DNA of 64,000 bases from Ga0077527 sp945862135 (GCA_964203275.1 CAXNMF010000002.1:124001-188000); one strand, 5' to 3'; counted from the first letter of the stretch, positions 8,886 through 17,967 are shown. Notes: generated by a model from the sequence alone, not told the origin. Translations and numbers: made by a program.

Positions 8886-9148
8886 CCCAGATCTCCCTCG
8901 TCAACGTTATATTCTTTGTCGAGCTTGCCCATGTAGTTGGCGTAGACCCAGATGATGACCACATAAATGGCCAGTGAGCCTTGCGCCGACATGTAAAAGC
9001 CAAGAGGGAAGCCGAGGAAGGTAATTTCATTGAGTTCTCGTGCATACCAGCCCTCAACGAAAGTCACTACAAACCAGATCCCGAGCAGAACGGCCGTAAT
9101 GACCAGGTTCTTGCGCCAGTACTCGTGGTGTCTTTGGGATAATTCCAT
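8882..9148 (-). CDS. DUF4212 small subunit of the sodium/solute symporter
   Basis: The 88-residue product starts MELSQRHHEYWRKNL and has two membrane helices (about residues 16-32 and 50-71) with YANYMGKLDKEYNVDE after the second; this is the DUF4212 pattern. Such proteins are always coupled to VC_2705-type symporters and are thought to be needed for a stable transporter. A GGAGG-like site (AAAGGAGGG on the minus strand) precedes the ATG by six to eight bases. It is the first gene of the operon with the large subunit, and divergent from the OmpR-type regulator. Confidence 0.9.
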   Translation of the reverse strand: MELSQRHHEYWRKNLVITAVLLGIWFVVTFVEGWYARELNEITFLGFPLGFYMSAQGSLAIYVVIIWVYANYMGKLDKEYNVDEGDLG

Positions 9149-9317
9149 GCAACCCTCCTTTGGTTGAGATTCTGTGGGGCGGTCGCAGGTACATGGTGCC
9201 CCGCTGGTTTTTGTTTCCCCATGGGCATCCTAGTTAAAAATGCTTACAAAATCCTGAACCTTGGCCCTACAATGCGATGCGAAGCAGGCAGGCTGACTGA
9301 GTGTGAAGTCTTATAAA

Positions 9318-9340
9318 AATATTGTTTTAAAACAAATATT
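9318..9340. promoter_or_regulatory. AT-rich near-palindrome, candidate operator
   Basis: AATATTGTTTT and AAAACAAATATT form an almost perfect inverted repeat (one extra base in the right arm) 28 bases before the GTG of the response regulator and within the divergent region shared with the symporter operon. An OmpR-class regulator binding here could control both sides. Position and symmetry are seen; the binding protein is inference. Confidence 0.4.
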
Positions 9341-9367
9341 TATGATCGATATTTGGAGGGGGCGCCC

Positions 9368-10042
9368 GTGCGCATACTGATCAGCGAAGACGACGCTGCG
9401 CTGGCGGAAGCGCTGCGTTTTGCGCTGACGCAGTCAGGGTTCGCTGTCGACTGGGTTTCCAATGGCGTCGATGCAGACGAGGCACTTAAAGGCGCTGAGT
9501 TCGGTCTGCTGATTCTTGATCTCGGGTTGCCGAAAATCGACGGGCTTGAGGTGCTGCGACGGCTGCGGCGCCGCAATTCCACGTTGCCGGTATTGATCCT
9601 CTCCGGTCGTGAACAGCCCGAAGAAAAAGTGGCTGGTCTGGATCTGGGGGCTGATGATTACCTGGTCAAACCGTTCAGCCTGAATGAATTGCAGGCGCGT
9701 GTCAGAGCCTTGTTGCGCCGCGGTCATGGCGTTGCGACGCCGATTCTGACCTTTCGTGAATTGAGTTTTGATCCGGCGACGCGTACGGCATCAATCAGCG
9801 GTCATGCTTTGCCGCTGTCCTTGCATGAACTGAGTGTGCTCGAAGTGCTGATCAGGCGCTTCGGGCGGCCGGTGAGCAAGGAGCAACTGGTCGAGCAGAT
9901 CTATACCTATGACCAGGAAGTCAGTCACAACGCGATCGAAGTCTATGTGCACCGGCTGCGCAAGAAAATCGGCGATACCGGATTGATTGTTCGAACCCTG
10001 TATGGCCGGGGGTACGCCCTCGACTATACGGGACAGCAATAA
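9368..10042 (+). CDS. OmpR-family response regulator
   Basis: The 224-residue two-component regulator has an N-terminal receiver (acid pocket E7-D8-D9, phospho-acceptor D51 in LILDLGLPKIDG, K101 in YLVKPF) and a C-terminal winged helix ending in VYVHRLRKKIG and TLYGRGYALD, as in QseB/TctD-type proteins. GTG 9368 is preferred: GGAGGGG starts at 9355 and receiver homology begins at once (RILISEDDAAL). The TTG at 9353 lies upstream of that site and is unlikely. It faces the receiver-kinase operon tail to tail and is divergent from the symporter genes, so it probably regulates the symporter or the acetate set. Its cognate kinase may be the one at 10448-13204. Confidence 0.9.
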   Translation: MRILISEDDAALAEALRFALTQSGFAVDWVSNGVDADEALKGAEFGLLILDLGLPKIDGLEVLRRLRRRNSTLPVLILSGREQPEEKVAGLDLGADDYLVKPFSLNELQARVRALLRRGHGVATPILTFRELSFDPATRTASISGHALPLSLHELSVLEVLIRRFGRPVSKEQLVEQIYTYDQEVSHNAIEVYVHRLRKKIGDTGLIVRTLYGRGYALDYTGQQ

Positions 10043-10061
10043 TCCGGACCTGGCCGCCGGT

Positions 10062-10442
10062 TTATTTTTGGGCCGGTTCGGGTAGCAGGGCGCGAATTTT
10101 GTCCATCAATTCCCGCGTCGAAAATGGCTTGGTGAGATAAGCGTCGGCCCCCAACGCCATGCCGCGCTGGATTTCGGTTTCGCGTCCGTGCGCCGTTACC
10201 ATCATGATGCGGGTATTGCGCAGCGCGGGGTCGGCGCGCATCTGCCGGCAAACTTCAAAGCCATCGATGAGTGGCAGCATCACATCCAGCAGAACCAGAT
10301 CGGGTGTCTGTTTGCGGATGGCCTGCAGCGCGGCTGCGCCATCGCTGGCGGTGGTTACCGCGTAGCCTGCCTCTGTCAGCAGAAATTCAAGGGACAGCAG
10401 GATGTTTTCTTCATCCTCAACGATGAGGGCGTGGCGGGGCAC
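10062..10442 (-). CDS. Single-domain response regulator (receiver only)
   Basis: The 126-residue product is a lone receiver: acid residues E9-D10-E11, phospho-acceptor D53 in LVLLDVMLPLIDGF, K105 in AYLTKPFS, and no output domain. GTG 10442 starts five bases after the histidine-kinase stop; the longer open frame to 10535 would run into the kinase gene and has no receiver-like sequence. Such CheY-like proteins act as phosphate sinks or relay proteins, or through protein contacts. Co-transcription with the transporter-type kinase makes it the most direct partner. Confidence 0.85.
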   Translation of the reverse strand: MPRHALIVEDEENILLSLEFLLTEAGYAVTTASDGAAALQAIRKQTPDLVLLDVMLPLIDGFEVCRQMRADPALRNTRIMMVTAHGRETEIQRGMALGADAYLTKPFSTRELMDKIRALLPEPAQK

Positions 10443-10447
10443 GGTGT

Positions 10448-13204
10448 TCAGGCTGCCAGAAAGGCCAGCTTGCTGCGGGGCAGCGGCAGGGTGAACGCAA
10501 AGGTGGAGCCGACGCCGGGGGTGCTCACCACCCACAACTGCCCCTTGTAATGCTGGACGATCTCCCGCGATATCGCCAATCCGAGGCCGCTGCCTTTGGG
10601 TTTGCCGGCCACTGCGTCGCTGACCTGGCGGAATTTTTCAAAAATGACGTGTTGATCAGACACGCTGATGCCGATGCCGTTATCGGCGATTTCGATGCGC
10701 AACGCGGTGTCTTCCTCCACTACGGAGATTCGAACCCTGCTTTCGGGTTTGTCGCAGAAATTGGCGGCGTTTGACAGCAGATTCAGTACTACCTGAAAAA
10801 CGCGGTCGCGGTCTGCGTAGACCACAGGCAGGCCGTCGCGACAATCCATCGTCAGTTCGATGCCGCGTTCCTTGTAGATCTGGCTGAGTGCCGTAGTGGC
10901 ATCTTCGATGACTTCGCGCATGTCCAAGGCGCTGGGATGCCATTCGGCCGCTCCGGATTCGATCTTGGCGAGGTCGAGTACCTGATTGATCAGCCGCGTC
11001 AGCCGCTCCGATTCGCGGGTGATGATGCCGATGAACTTGGCGCGTTGCGCAGTTTCAAGCTGGGGATTGTCGCCGAGGATTTCGGAAAAAGCGCGGATGG
11101 AGGTCAGCGGCGTGCGCAATTCATGGGTGACCGTGGAAATAAAATCGTCTTTCAGCCGGTCCAGTTCCTGCAGGCGCTGGTTGGCGCTGAGCAGTTCGTT
11201 GGTGGCGGCTTCGAGCTCGCGTGATTTTTGTTCAAGCTGCCGGCTGTAGGCCAGCGCCTGGGAGGCTTCATCAATGATTGACATTACTTCATCAAGCGCC
11301 AGCGGTTCTTCGACCACAACCGAAGCCACCATGTCGCGTGCCGAGGCGCTGCCGATGGCGCCGGCGATCTGCGATTCAACGTAATGCACCATCACCGCGT
11401 TCGCATGTAGCTGCTCGACGCTGTTCAGGCCCTGGCTGCGCGCATAGGCAGCAAAAGATTCGTTGGCGCGCTCCGGTCCGATGAAGCGCCCGAGCAGCGT
11501 TTGCAGGTCGGCAACTGTTGCGCTGCCGCGCCAGAAACGGGAGCCGCTGCCGGCGGCAACATGGCGCAGCACATCGACAAACAGGTTGGCCTGGCTGTGT
11601 TCGGTTGCGGTCGGGCGGCGCCACAGCGAAACGCTGACGTAGAGCCCGATATTGGCGAGCATGCTCCAGAACAGGCAATGGCTGATTTCATCCATGCCCT
11701 GCAGGCCGAACAGCTGCTGTGGTTTGAGCAGGTCGATGCCGAGTATGCCGTCGGTCAGAAAAGTAATCGGCAGCCAGCCGGATTTTGCGAAGGAGGGCAG
11801 CAGCAGGGAATACAACCAGACCAGGAAGCCGGTGCTGAGGCCGCACAACGCACCGAGCCGGGTTCCACCTTTCCAGAACAGTCCGCCAATCATGGCTGGT
11901 GCGAACTGCGCCACTGCGGAAAATGAAATCAAACCGATGGAAACCAGCGCATAGGCTTCGCCAGCGAGGTAGAAGTAGCCATAACCCAGCGCCAGCACGA
12001 GGACGATGGCGCTGCGCCGGATGCCCAGCAGCAGGTTTGACAGGTCGGCTCGTTCCGTCAGACGCAGGAATTTCCAGCGCAGCAGGATGGGCATGACGAG
12101 ATCGTTGCAGACCATGGTTGACAACGCGATGGTCTCAACAATCACCATGCCTGTTGCTGCTGAAAGGCCGCCGACAAAGGCGAGCAGCGCAAGCCATGTT
12201 TTCTGTTCCGACAACGGCAGCGTCAGTACGAAAGTATCGGCATCCACCGTGCCCGCGGGGAAATGCATCATGCCGCCGAGGGCGATGGGCAGCACGAAGA
12301 TGTTGATCGCCAGCAGATACAGCGGAAACAGCCAGATCGCCTTGTTGAGATGGCGCTCATTGACGTTTTCGACAACGGCGACCTGGAACTGCCGCGGCAG
12401 CAGGATGATTGCCAGCATCGACAGCACGGTCAGCGATGCCCAAGTGGTGTAGTTGCCGGCAGCGCCGCCCTGCACGAGCAGGGCATTGAGTTCCGGAACT
12501 GCGGCGGCCTTGCTGAACAGGTCGTCAAAACCGTCGAACATGCCGAAGGTGACAAAAATGCCGACGGCAATGAAGGCGACCAGCTTGACTACGGATTCGA
12601 ATGCGATGGCGGCAACCAGTCCTTCGTGGCGTTCGGTCGCGTCAAGATGCCGTGTTCCGAACAGGATGGTGAATGCCGCGAGAAGCATCGCGACATAGAA
12701 GGTATTGTCCTGGAGGAAAGGCAGCGCCTCTGATGCAACGGGCACAAGATTGTCCGGATATTGCAGGATGGTGGAAAAACTGGCTGAGATTGCTTTCAGT
12801 TGCAATGCGATGTAGGGAACAATGCCCAACACGGCGATGATCGTGACCAGTCCGCCCAATACATGGCTTTTGCCGTATCGGGAGGCGATGAAGTCGGCAA
12901 TCGACGTGATGCGATGCGCCTTGCTGATGCGTACCATCTTCAGCAGCACAAACCACCATAAAGCGGCCATCAGCGTCGGACCCAGATAAATCGGCAGGAA
13001 ACCGATGCCGGTGGTCGCTGCGCGGCCGACGCTGCCGTAAAAGGTCCATGACGTGCAGTAAACCGCGAGCGACAGTGTGTAGATGTAGGGATTGGCGATG
13101 ATGCTGCGACCGGCATCGGCACGCTTGTCACCGTAATAGGCGATGGCGAATAGCAGTCCGACATAGGCGAACGAAATAACGACAATCAGGGCGCCGGTGA
13201 TCAT
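10448..13204 (-). CDS. Sensor histidine kinase fused to a sodium/solute symporter (CbrA/CrbS type)
   Basis: The 918-residue membrane kinase has an N-terminal SLC5-like transporter domain of about 13 helices (residues 1 to about 500), a STAC domain (about 555-590), a coiled linker, then HisKA with His694 in THELRTPLTS, and an ATPase domain (N box VVLNLLSNAAN near 808, DNGIGI near 841, GSGLGLAIS near 872). CrbS and CbrA relatives link uptake or presence of a carbon source to transcription; CrbS controls acs in Vibrio and Pseudomonas. Here acs lies just upstream in the same orientation. The receiver gene follows by five bases. A small membrane protein gene ends three bases before its ATG. Confidence 0.93.
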   Translation of the reverse strand: MITGALIVVISFAYVGLLFAIAYYGDKRADAGRSIIANPYIYTLSLAVYCTSWTFYGSVGRAATTGIGFLPIYLGPTLMAALWWFVLLKMVRISKAHRITSIADFIASRYGKSHVLGGLVTIIAVLGIVPYIALQLKAISASFSTILQYPDNLVPVASEALPFLQDNTFYVAMLLAAFTILFGTRHLDATERHEGLVAAIAFESVVKLVAFIAVGIFVTFGMFDGFDDLFSKAAAVPELNALLVQGGAAGNYTTWASLTVLSMLAIILLPRQFQVAVVENVNERHLNKAIWLFPLYLLAINIFVLPIALGGMMHFPAGTVDADTFVLTLPLSEQKTWLALLAFVGGLSAATGMVIVETIALSTMVCNDLVMPILLRWKFLRLTERADLSNLLLGIRRSAIVLVLALGYGYFYLAGEAYALVSIGLISFSAVAQFAPAMIGGLFWKGGTRLGALCGLSTGFLVWLYSLLLPSFAKSGWLPITFLTDGILGIDLLKPQQLFGLQGMDEISHCLFWSMLANIGLYVSVSLWRRPTATEHSQANLFVDVLRHVAAGSGSRFWRGSATVADLQTLLGRFIGPERANESFAAYARSQGLNSVEQLHANAVMVHYVESQIAGAIGSASARDMVASVVVEEPLALDEVMSIIDEASQALAYSRQLEQKSRELEAATNELLSANQRLQELDRLKDDFISTVTHELRTPLTSIRAFSEILGDNPQLETAQRAKFIGIITRESERLTRLINQVLDLAKIESGAAEWHPSALDMREVIEDATTALSQIYKERGIELTMDCRDGLPVVYADRDRVFQVVLNLLSNAANFCDKPESRVRISVVEEDTALRIEIADNGIGISVSDQHVIFEKFRQVSDAVAGKPKGSGLGLAISREIVQHYKGQLWVVSTPGVGSTFAFTLPLPRSKLAFLAA

Positions 13205-13207
13205 CGT

Positions 13208-13408
13208 TCAGTGGTCCTGGATCTCGATGATCAGCGCCATGGCGCCGATCAGCAGGCTCCAGGCGGCGAACAGGTAGACATAGATCAACGGGATGCCCCA
13301 GATCCGCGTATCACCGGCAAACAGCGACAGCAGGGGGTAATTGAACAGCAGGCAGCCCAGCAGGAACAGCGCCACCAGGCGCTGTCCTTTAAGGGTCGGT
13401 CGGATCAT
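13208..13408 (-). CDS. Small two-helix membrane protein upstream of the kinase
   Basis: The 66-residue product has two hydrophobic segments (about residues 11-31 and 38-62) joined by a short loop with GDTRIWGIP. It ends three bases before the kinase start, so the two are almost certainly translated together. Proteins of this size and pattern often precede SLC5-fused kinases and SSS transporters; an accessory role comparable to DUF4212 is a guess. ATG 13408 is the only reasonable start. Confidence 0.7.
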   Translation of the reverse strand: MIRPTLKGQRLVALFLLGCLLFNYPLLSLFAGDTRIWGIPLIYVYLFAAWSLLIGAMALIIEIQDH

Positions 13409-13459
13409 TGAGGCGGCTGCCGCCCGCCGGACATGGCGTGTGTTATTTCTGCGGCTGTT

Positions 13460-15427
13460 TCAGCTGATCAAGGATGGCGGGGTTCTCAGGGTCGATACAT
13501 CCTGGGTGATTTCCTCGTCCTTGGCGATTGAGCGAAGCAGCCGGCGCATGATTTTGCCGGAGCGTGTTTTCGGGAGGTTGTCACCGAAGCGGATGTCTCG
13601 GGGTTTTGCTATCGGTCCGATTTCCTTGCTGACCCAGTCCTGCAGTTCCTTGACCATTTTTTTGGCGGCTTCACCTTCGGGACGGGCCTGTTTGAGAACG
13701 ACAAAGGCGACAACGGCTTCGCCAGTGAGGTCATCTGGGCGGCCCACGACGGCCGCTTCAGCGACCAGCGAACTGTTGGCGACCAGCGCTGACTCGATTT
13801 CCATAGTGCCGAGGCGATGTCCTGAGACATTCAACACGTCATCGATGCGGCCCATGATGCGGATATAGCCGTCCTCATCGTAAGTTGCACCGTCACCGGC
13901 GAGGTAATACTTGCCGTGGAAATCTTCAGGGAAATAGGTTTTCTTGAAACGCTCCGGATCACCCCAGATCGTGCGCAGCATTGATGGCCAGGGTTTTTTG
14001 ATGACCAGGATTCCGCCTTTGCCTTTGCCGACAGAATGTCCGGTTTCATCAACGATGTCGGCGATGATGCCGGGCAGCGGCAATGTGGCCGAGCCAGGTT
14101 TGGTGGGCGTGGCGCCGGGCAGCGGGGTGATCATGTGACCGCCGGTCTCCGTCTGCCACCAGGTATCGACAATGGGGCAGCGCGTGCCGCCGACGGTTTC
14201 GTGGTACCACATCCACGCTTCCGGATTGATCGGCTCGCCGACGGTGCCTAGGATGCGCAGGCTCGACAGGTCATATTTCTTCGGCAAGTCGCCGCCGGCC
14301 TTGATCAGCGAGCGTATCGCCGTCGGTGCGGTGTAGAAAACGGTGACCTTGTGGTCCTGGATGGTTTTCCAGAAACGACCGGCGTCTGGATAGGTCGGCA
14401 CACCTTCGAAGACGACTTCAGTGCCGCCGCAGGCCAGCGGACCGTAGCAGACGTAGGAGTGGCCGGTGACCCAGCCCACGTCGGCTGTGCACCAGAACAC
14501 ATCCGTCGGCTTGTGATCGAAGGTCCATTTCATTGTCAGAATGGTCCACAGCAGATAACCGCCGGTGGAATGCTGGATGCCTTTCGGCTGCCCCGTGGAG
14601 CCCGAGGTATAGAGGATGAACAGCGGATGCTCGGCATCGACCCATTCTGGCTCGCAGTGTTCTGCCTGATCCTTGAGCAGATCGTGCAGCCAGACGTCGA
14701 TTTTCGGATTCCACTTCACCGCTGCGCCGCTGCGTTTATAGGTGATCACGGACTTGATGCTGTCGCAACCACCCAGTGCCAGTGCATCGTCCACGGCGAT
14801 CTTGAGCGGAATGGCTTTGCCGCCGCGCATCTGCTCATCAGCCGTGATTACCGCAACCGCGCCGGCATCGATAATGCGCTCGTGAATGCTTTTGGCAGAA
14901 AATCCGCCGAACACCACTGAATGAATGGCGCCAATGCGGGCGCAGGCCTGCATGGCGACGATGGCCTCGATCGACATCGGCAGATAAATGATGACGCGAT
15001 CGCCCTTTTTGATGCCCAGAGATTTGAGGCCATTGGCCATCTTGCAGGTGCGGGTGTAGAGGTCGCGGTAGCTGGCCTTGGTGATCTTGCCGTCATCCGC
15101 TTCAAAAATCACCGCAGTTTTGTCCGGCTGCGTGTGCAGGTGGCGATCGAGGCAGTTATATGACGCGTTCAGTGTGCCGTCGGCAAACCAGCGGAAGAAA
15201 GGCGGTTTGCTGTCATCCAGCACCTGAGTGAACGGTTTTTTCCACAACAGATGTTCGCGAGCCAGTTTGGCCCAGAAACCGCTGTAGTCTTTCTCCGCTT
15301 CCGCGCACATGGCGCGATAGGCATCCATACCGGAGATGTTGGCCTGCGCGACCAGTGCCGGGTTTGGCGGGAAAACCCGGTGCTCTTGCAGGACGGATTC
15401 AATGGTTCCGGAAGTCGTGGTCGACAT
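13460..15427 (-). CDS. acs: Acetyl-CoA synthetase (AMP-forming)
   Basis: Makes acetyl-CoA from acetate, ATP and CoA through acetyl-AMP. The 655-residue length is typical. The N-terminal ACAS domain is followed by the P-loop YTSGSTGQPKG, the core motif WWQTETGGHMI, the hinge region YKTGD-like YYLAGDGATYDEDGYI, and the C-terminal PKTRSGKIMRR whose K625 is the lysine acetylated by Pat-type enzymes in this family. GGAGGAG lies about six bases before ATG 15427. It is upstream of, and co-directional with, the SLC5-STAC kinase, which fits acetate-responsive control of acs. Confidence 0.97.
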   Translation of the reverse strand: MSTTTSGTIESVLQEHRVFPPNPALVAQANISGMDAYRAMCAEAEKDYSGFWAKLAREHLLWKKPFTQVLDDSKPPFFRWFADGTLNASYNCLDRHLHTQPDKTAVIFEADDGKITKASYRDLYTRTCKMANGLKSLGIKKGDRVIIYLPMSIEAIVAMQACARIGAIHSVVFGGFSAKSIHERIIDAGAVAVITADEQMRGGKAIPLKIAVDDALALGGCDSIKSVITYKRSGAAVKWNPKIDVWLHDLLKDQAEHCEPEWVDAEHPLFILYTSGSTGQPKGIQHSTGGYLLWTILTMKWTFDHKPTDVFWCTADVGWVTGHSYVCYGPLACGGTEVVFEGVPTYPDAGRFWKTIQDHKVTVFYTAPTAIRSLIKAGGDLPKKYDLSSLRILGTVGEPINPEAWMWYHETVGGTRCPIVDTWWQTETGGHMITPLPGATPTKPGSATLPLPGIIADIVDETGHSVGKGKGGILVIKKPWPSMLRTIWGDPERFKKTYFPEDFHGKYYLAGDGATYDEDGYIRIMGRIDDVLNVSGHRLGTMEIESALVANSSLVAEAAVVGRPDDLTGEAVVAFVVLKQARPEGEAAKKMVKELQDWVSKEIGPIAKPRDIRFGDNLPKTRSGKIMRRLLRSIAKDEEITQDVSTLRTPPSLIS

Positions 15428-15624
15428 GCTGCTCCTCCGCAGGGTCTTTGAACATGTTATGGGTGTCCGCTGTCATTGCTGTTCCTTGACCAAGTCAGGT
15501 TGTGCAGCAGTCTGCAGCGATATTAGGCGCAATAAAATCATTAACGTAGTGTCTTGTAAAGACTGCTGAGGACCGGAATGATGGCAAAAAGCCTTTTTAA
15601 CGTGCATACTTACGACTTTCTTAC

Positions 15625-15720
15625 GGCGGGCCTCCCCGCATCGCATGGTAGTGAACCTGGTCAGGTCCGGAAGGAAGCAGCCACAGCTATTCTCTGCGAG
15701 TGCCGGGGGTTAGGCTCGCC
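15625..15720 (+). ncRNA. ffs: Signal recognition particle RNA, small bacterial type (4.5S)
   Basis: The conserved apical domain GGTCAGGTCCGGAAGGAAG followed by CAGCC is present at about 15659-15682 with the GNRA-type GGAA loop. The ends GGCGGGCCT (15625-15633) and AGGCTCGCC (15712-15720) pair to close a hairpin of about 96 bases. It binds Ffh for co-translational membrane targeting. It precedes pagL-like and dnaX genes, as in many betaproteobacteria (ffs-dnaX linkage). Exact ends are set by pairing only. Confidence 0.93.
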
Positions 15721-15767
15721 ACCCCAATTCTGAAACAGGGCGTAACGGCCAGGTGGCCGTTGTTGTG

Positions 15768-16322
15768 ATGAAATCCATAATAATTACAACAATTTTGCGC
15801 GGCTTTATTGTTTCCGCCATGTTGGTCATGCAGGCAGTCCCGGCATGGGCGATGGATGGCGTGGCGGTCGAAGTCGGTCAGGATCGCGAAACCGAAATGG
15901 CGCGTTTGGCGCTACAGTGGCAATGGTCGAATCGCTGGCTGCAAGTACAAAGCTGGCATGTTGGTGGTCATTGGGATCTATCGGTTGCGCAATGGCAACG
16001 CGACCAGACTGTAGCTGGTGAACGCACCCAGATCACCGAGATTGGTTTGACCCCGGTTTTCCGCCTGCAAGGCAATGATTTGCGCGGGTTATATCTTGAG
16101 GGCGGCATCGGCGCTCATCTGCTGTCAGCGACCCAATTGGGGAACAAACGTTTCAGCACCGCTTTTCAGTTCGGGGATCATCTCGGATTCGGCTATCGTT
16201 TTGGTGCGCGTGGTGCGATGGACGTCAGTTACCGCTACCAGCACCTGTCCAATGCCGATATCAAAAAACCCAATGACGGCATCAACGCACACCAACTGCG
16301 CCTTCATTACTGGTTTCGGTAA
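15768..16322 (+). CDS. PagL-like lipid A 3-O-deacylase (acyloxyacyl hydrolase family)
   Basis: The product, 184 residues from ATG 15768, has a signal peptide (hydrophobic core about 9-25, cleavage after PAWA) and an eight-strand beta-barrel pattern ending in aromatic WFR. The signature YRYQHLSNADIKKPNDGIN carries the PagL His-x-Ser pair (H159, S161). PagL removes the 3-O acyl chain from lipid A in the outer membrane. From memory of Pseudomonas PagL the third triad residue is Glu 14 positions after the His; here that position is Asn173, so activity is not certain. GTG 15753 is an alternative start and would add AVVV. It lies between the SRP RNA and dnaX. Confidence 0.82.
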   Translation: MKSIIITTILRGFIVSAMLVMQAVPAWAMDGVAVEVGQDRETEMARLALQWQWSNRWLQVQSWHVGGHWDLSVAQWQRDQTVAGERTQITEIGLTPVFRLQGNDLRGLYLEGGIGAHLLSATQLGNKRFSTAFQFGDHLGFGYRFGARGAMDVSYRYQHLSNADIKKPNDGINAHQLRLHYWFR

Positions 16323-16404
16323 CCCGTTCCGGCCGTTTGCAGGGCAGCTGGCGTCTTTGCGGCTAAAATAGCATCCTTCAGCCACCACTGACCTCTGAGA
16401 AACC

Positions 16405-17967
16405 GTGACCCAGGTTCTTGCCCGCAAGTGGCGCCCCCGCAGTTTTACCGAACTGGTTGGCCAGGAACACGTCGTGCGCGCGTTGACCAATGCGCTGCGC
16501 CAGCAACGCCTGCATCACGCCTATCTGTTTACCGGTACACGCGGCGTCGGTAAAACCACGCTGGCACGGATTCTCGCCAAATCGCTGAATTGCGAAACGG
16601 GCGTTACTGATGCACCTTGCGGCAAATGCGGCGCCTGCACTGAAATCGATGCGGGTCGTTTTGTTGACCTGATCGAGCTCGATGCGGCCTCAAACACGCA
16701 AGTCGACAACATGCGTGAGTTGCTGGAAAACGCGCTGTATGCGCCGACCAGCGGCCGCTACAAGGTTTACATCATCGACGAAGTGCACATGCTGTCCCGT
16801 TCGGCGTTCAACGCGATGCTGAAAACCCTTGAAGAGCCGCCGGGGCATGTCAAATTCATCCTGGCCACCACTGATCCGCAGAAAATCCCCGTCACGGTTC
16901 TTTCGCGCTGTCTTCAGTTCAGTCTCAAGCAGATACCACCCCATCAGATCCGCGACCGGCTGACTGAAGTTCTGGCTGCTGAGAACGTAAAAGCCGATGC
17001 GCCCTCGGTTGCGCTGGTCGCCCGCGCCGCTGAGGGCAGTCTCCGTGATGCGCTGAGCCTGCTTGATCAGGCAATCGCACATGGCGGGGGTGCGCTTGAC
17101 GAAGCATCGACCCGTGACATGCTGGGTGCTGTTGACAAGACTTATCTGCATGCTGTTTTGCGCGCTTTGGCGGCGCGGGACGGCGTAGCGCTGGCGGCTG
17201 AAGCAGGGCGGATGGGGGAGCGCAGTCTTTCGTTTGAAGCTGCTTTGCAGGATCTGGCGGTGCTGCTGCACCGGATGGCGCTGGCGCAGGTGGTGCCGGG
17301 CAGTCTTGCCGATGATGATCCGGATGCGGCCGCAATTCGTGAGCTGGCCCAGTCCTTTGGCGCAGATGAATTGCAGTTGTATTACCAGATCGCGGTGCAA
17401 GGTCGCGCCGAAATCGGACTGGCGCCGGATGAAAGCGCCGGTTTCATGATGACGTTGCTGCGTATGCTGGCATTTGCGCCCGGAGGTGCTTCGGTTGCGG
17501 CAACGCCACAGCAGGCGCGTGTCGCGGCACCATCAGCGGTTTCTCCTGGCGCGCCGGCCTCCGCTGCGGACAGGGCGAAACCCAAGACAGATCCATCGTC
17601 CTGGGCCGAACTGGTCGGTGAGTTGGGATTGAGTGCAATGGCCAATCAGCTGGCGCTGCGTTGTGAAATGACTGCGCGTACCGCTGAAGAGATCGAACTG
17701 CGGATTTCACCGGCAGACGAGCGCATGTTCGACAAGCCTTATCGCGATAAATTGACGGCGGCGTTGCGCCAGCACCTCGGTGCGCAACTGAAGGTATCCT
17801 TTGCGGCAGGGGATGTTGCCGGGATGTCGCCAAAGGCCATCACCGACCGCAAGGCCGAGCAGCGTCACGCGGCGGCTGTTGCAGAAATTCGTCAGGACCC
17901 GTTTGTCCGCGAACTGATCGAGGATTTCGACGGCTCGCTGGATGACGGATCAATCAAACCGAAATGA
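16405..17967 (+). CDS. dnaX: DNA polymerase III subunit gamma/tau
   Basis: The clamp-loader ATPase has 520 residues. After MTQVLARKWRPRSF come Walker A GTRGVGKTTLAR, the zinc-binding cysteines (C64-like CETG, then CGKCGAC), Walker B IIDEVHMLS, sensor 1 LATTDPQKIPVTVLSRC and the clamp-loader lid and domain III. The C-terminal tail (from about residue 375) is Ala/Pro-rich, then a tau-like domain V that binds the polymerase. GTG 16405 gives the conserved N-terminus. I found no A-AAA-AAG slippery site, so a shorter gamma form by frameshifting of the E. coli kind is not indicated. A TAAAAT -10 (16364-16369) lies upstream. Followed by ybaB and recR. Confidence 0.96.
   Translation: MTQVLARKWRPRSFTELVGQEHVVRALTNALRQQRLHHAYLFTGTRGVGKTTLARILAKSLNCETGVTDAPCGKCGACTEIDAGRFVDLIELDAASNTQVDNMRELLENALYAPTSGRYKVYIIDEVHMLSRSAFNAMLKTLEEPPGHVKFILATTDPQKIPVTVLSRCLQFSLKQIPPHQIRDRLTEVLAAENVKADAPSVALVARAAEGSLRDALSLLDQAIAHGGGALDEASTRDMLGAVDKTYLHAVLRALAARDGVALAAEAGRMGERSLSFEAALQDLAVLLHRMALAQVVPGSLADDDPDAAAIRELAQSFGADELQLYYQIAVQGRAEIGLAPDESAGFMMTLLRMLAFAPGGASVAATPQQARVAAPSAVSPGAPASAADRAKPKTDPSSWAELVGELGLSAMANQLALRCEMTARTAEEIELRISPADERMFDKPYRDKLTAALRQHLGAQLKVSFAAGDVAGMSPKAITDRKAEQRHAAAVAEIRQDPFVRELIEDFDGSLDDGSIKPK

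Noticed and set aside
10443..10535. Longer start of the receiver-only gene
   Set aside because: The added residues are the kinase gene in another frame; the receiver fold begins at GTG 10442.
17540..17967. Slippery site for the gamma form of DnaX
   Set aside because: No A-AAA-AAG or similar heptamer with a following hairpin was seen in the tail region.
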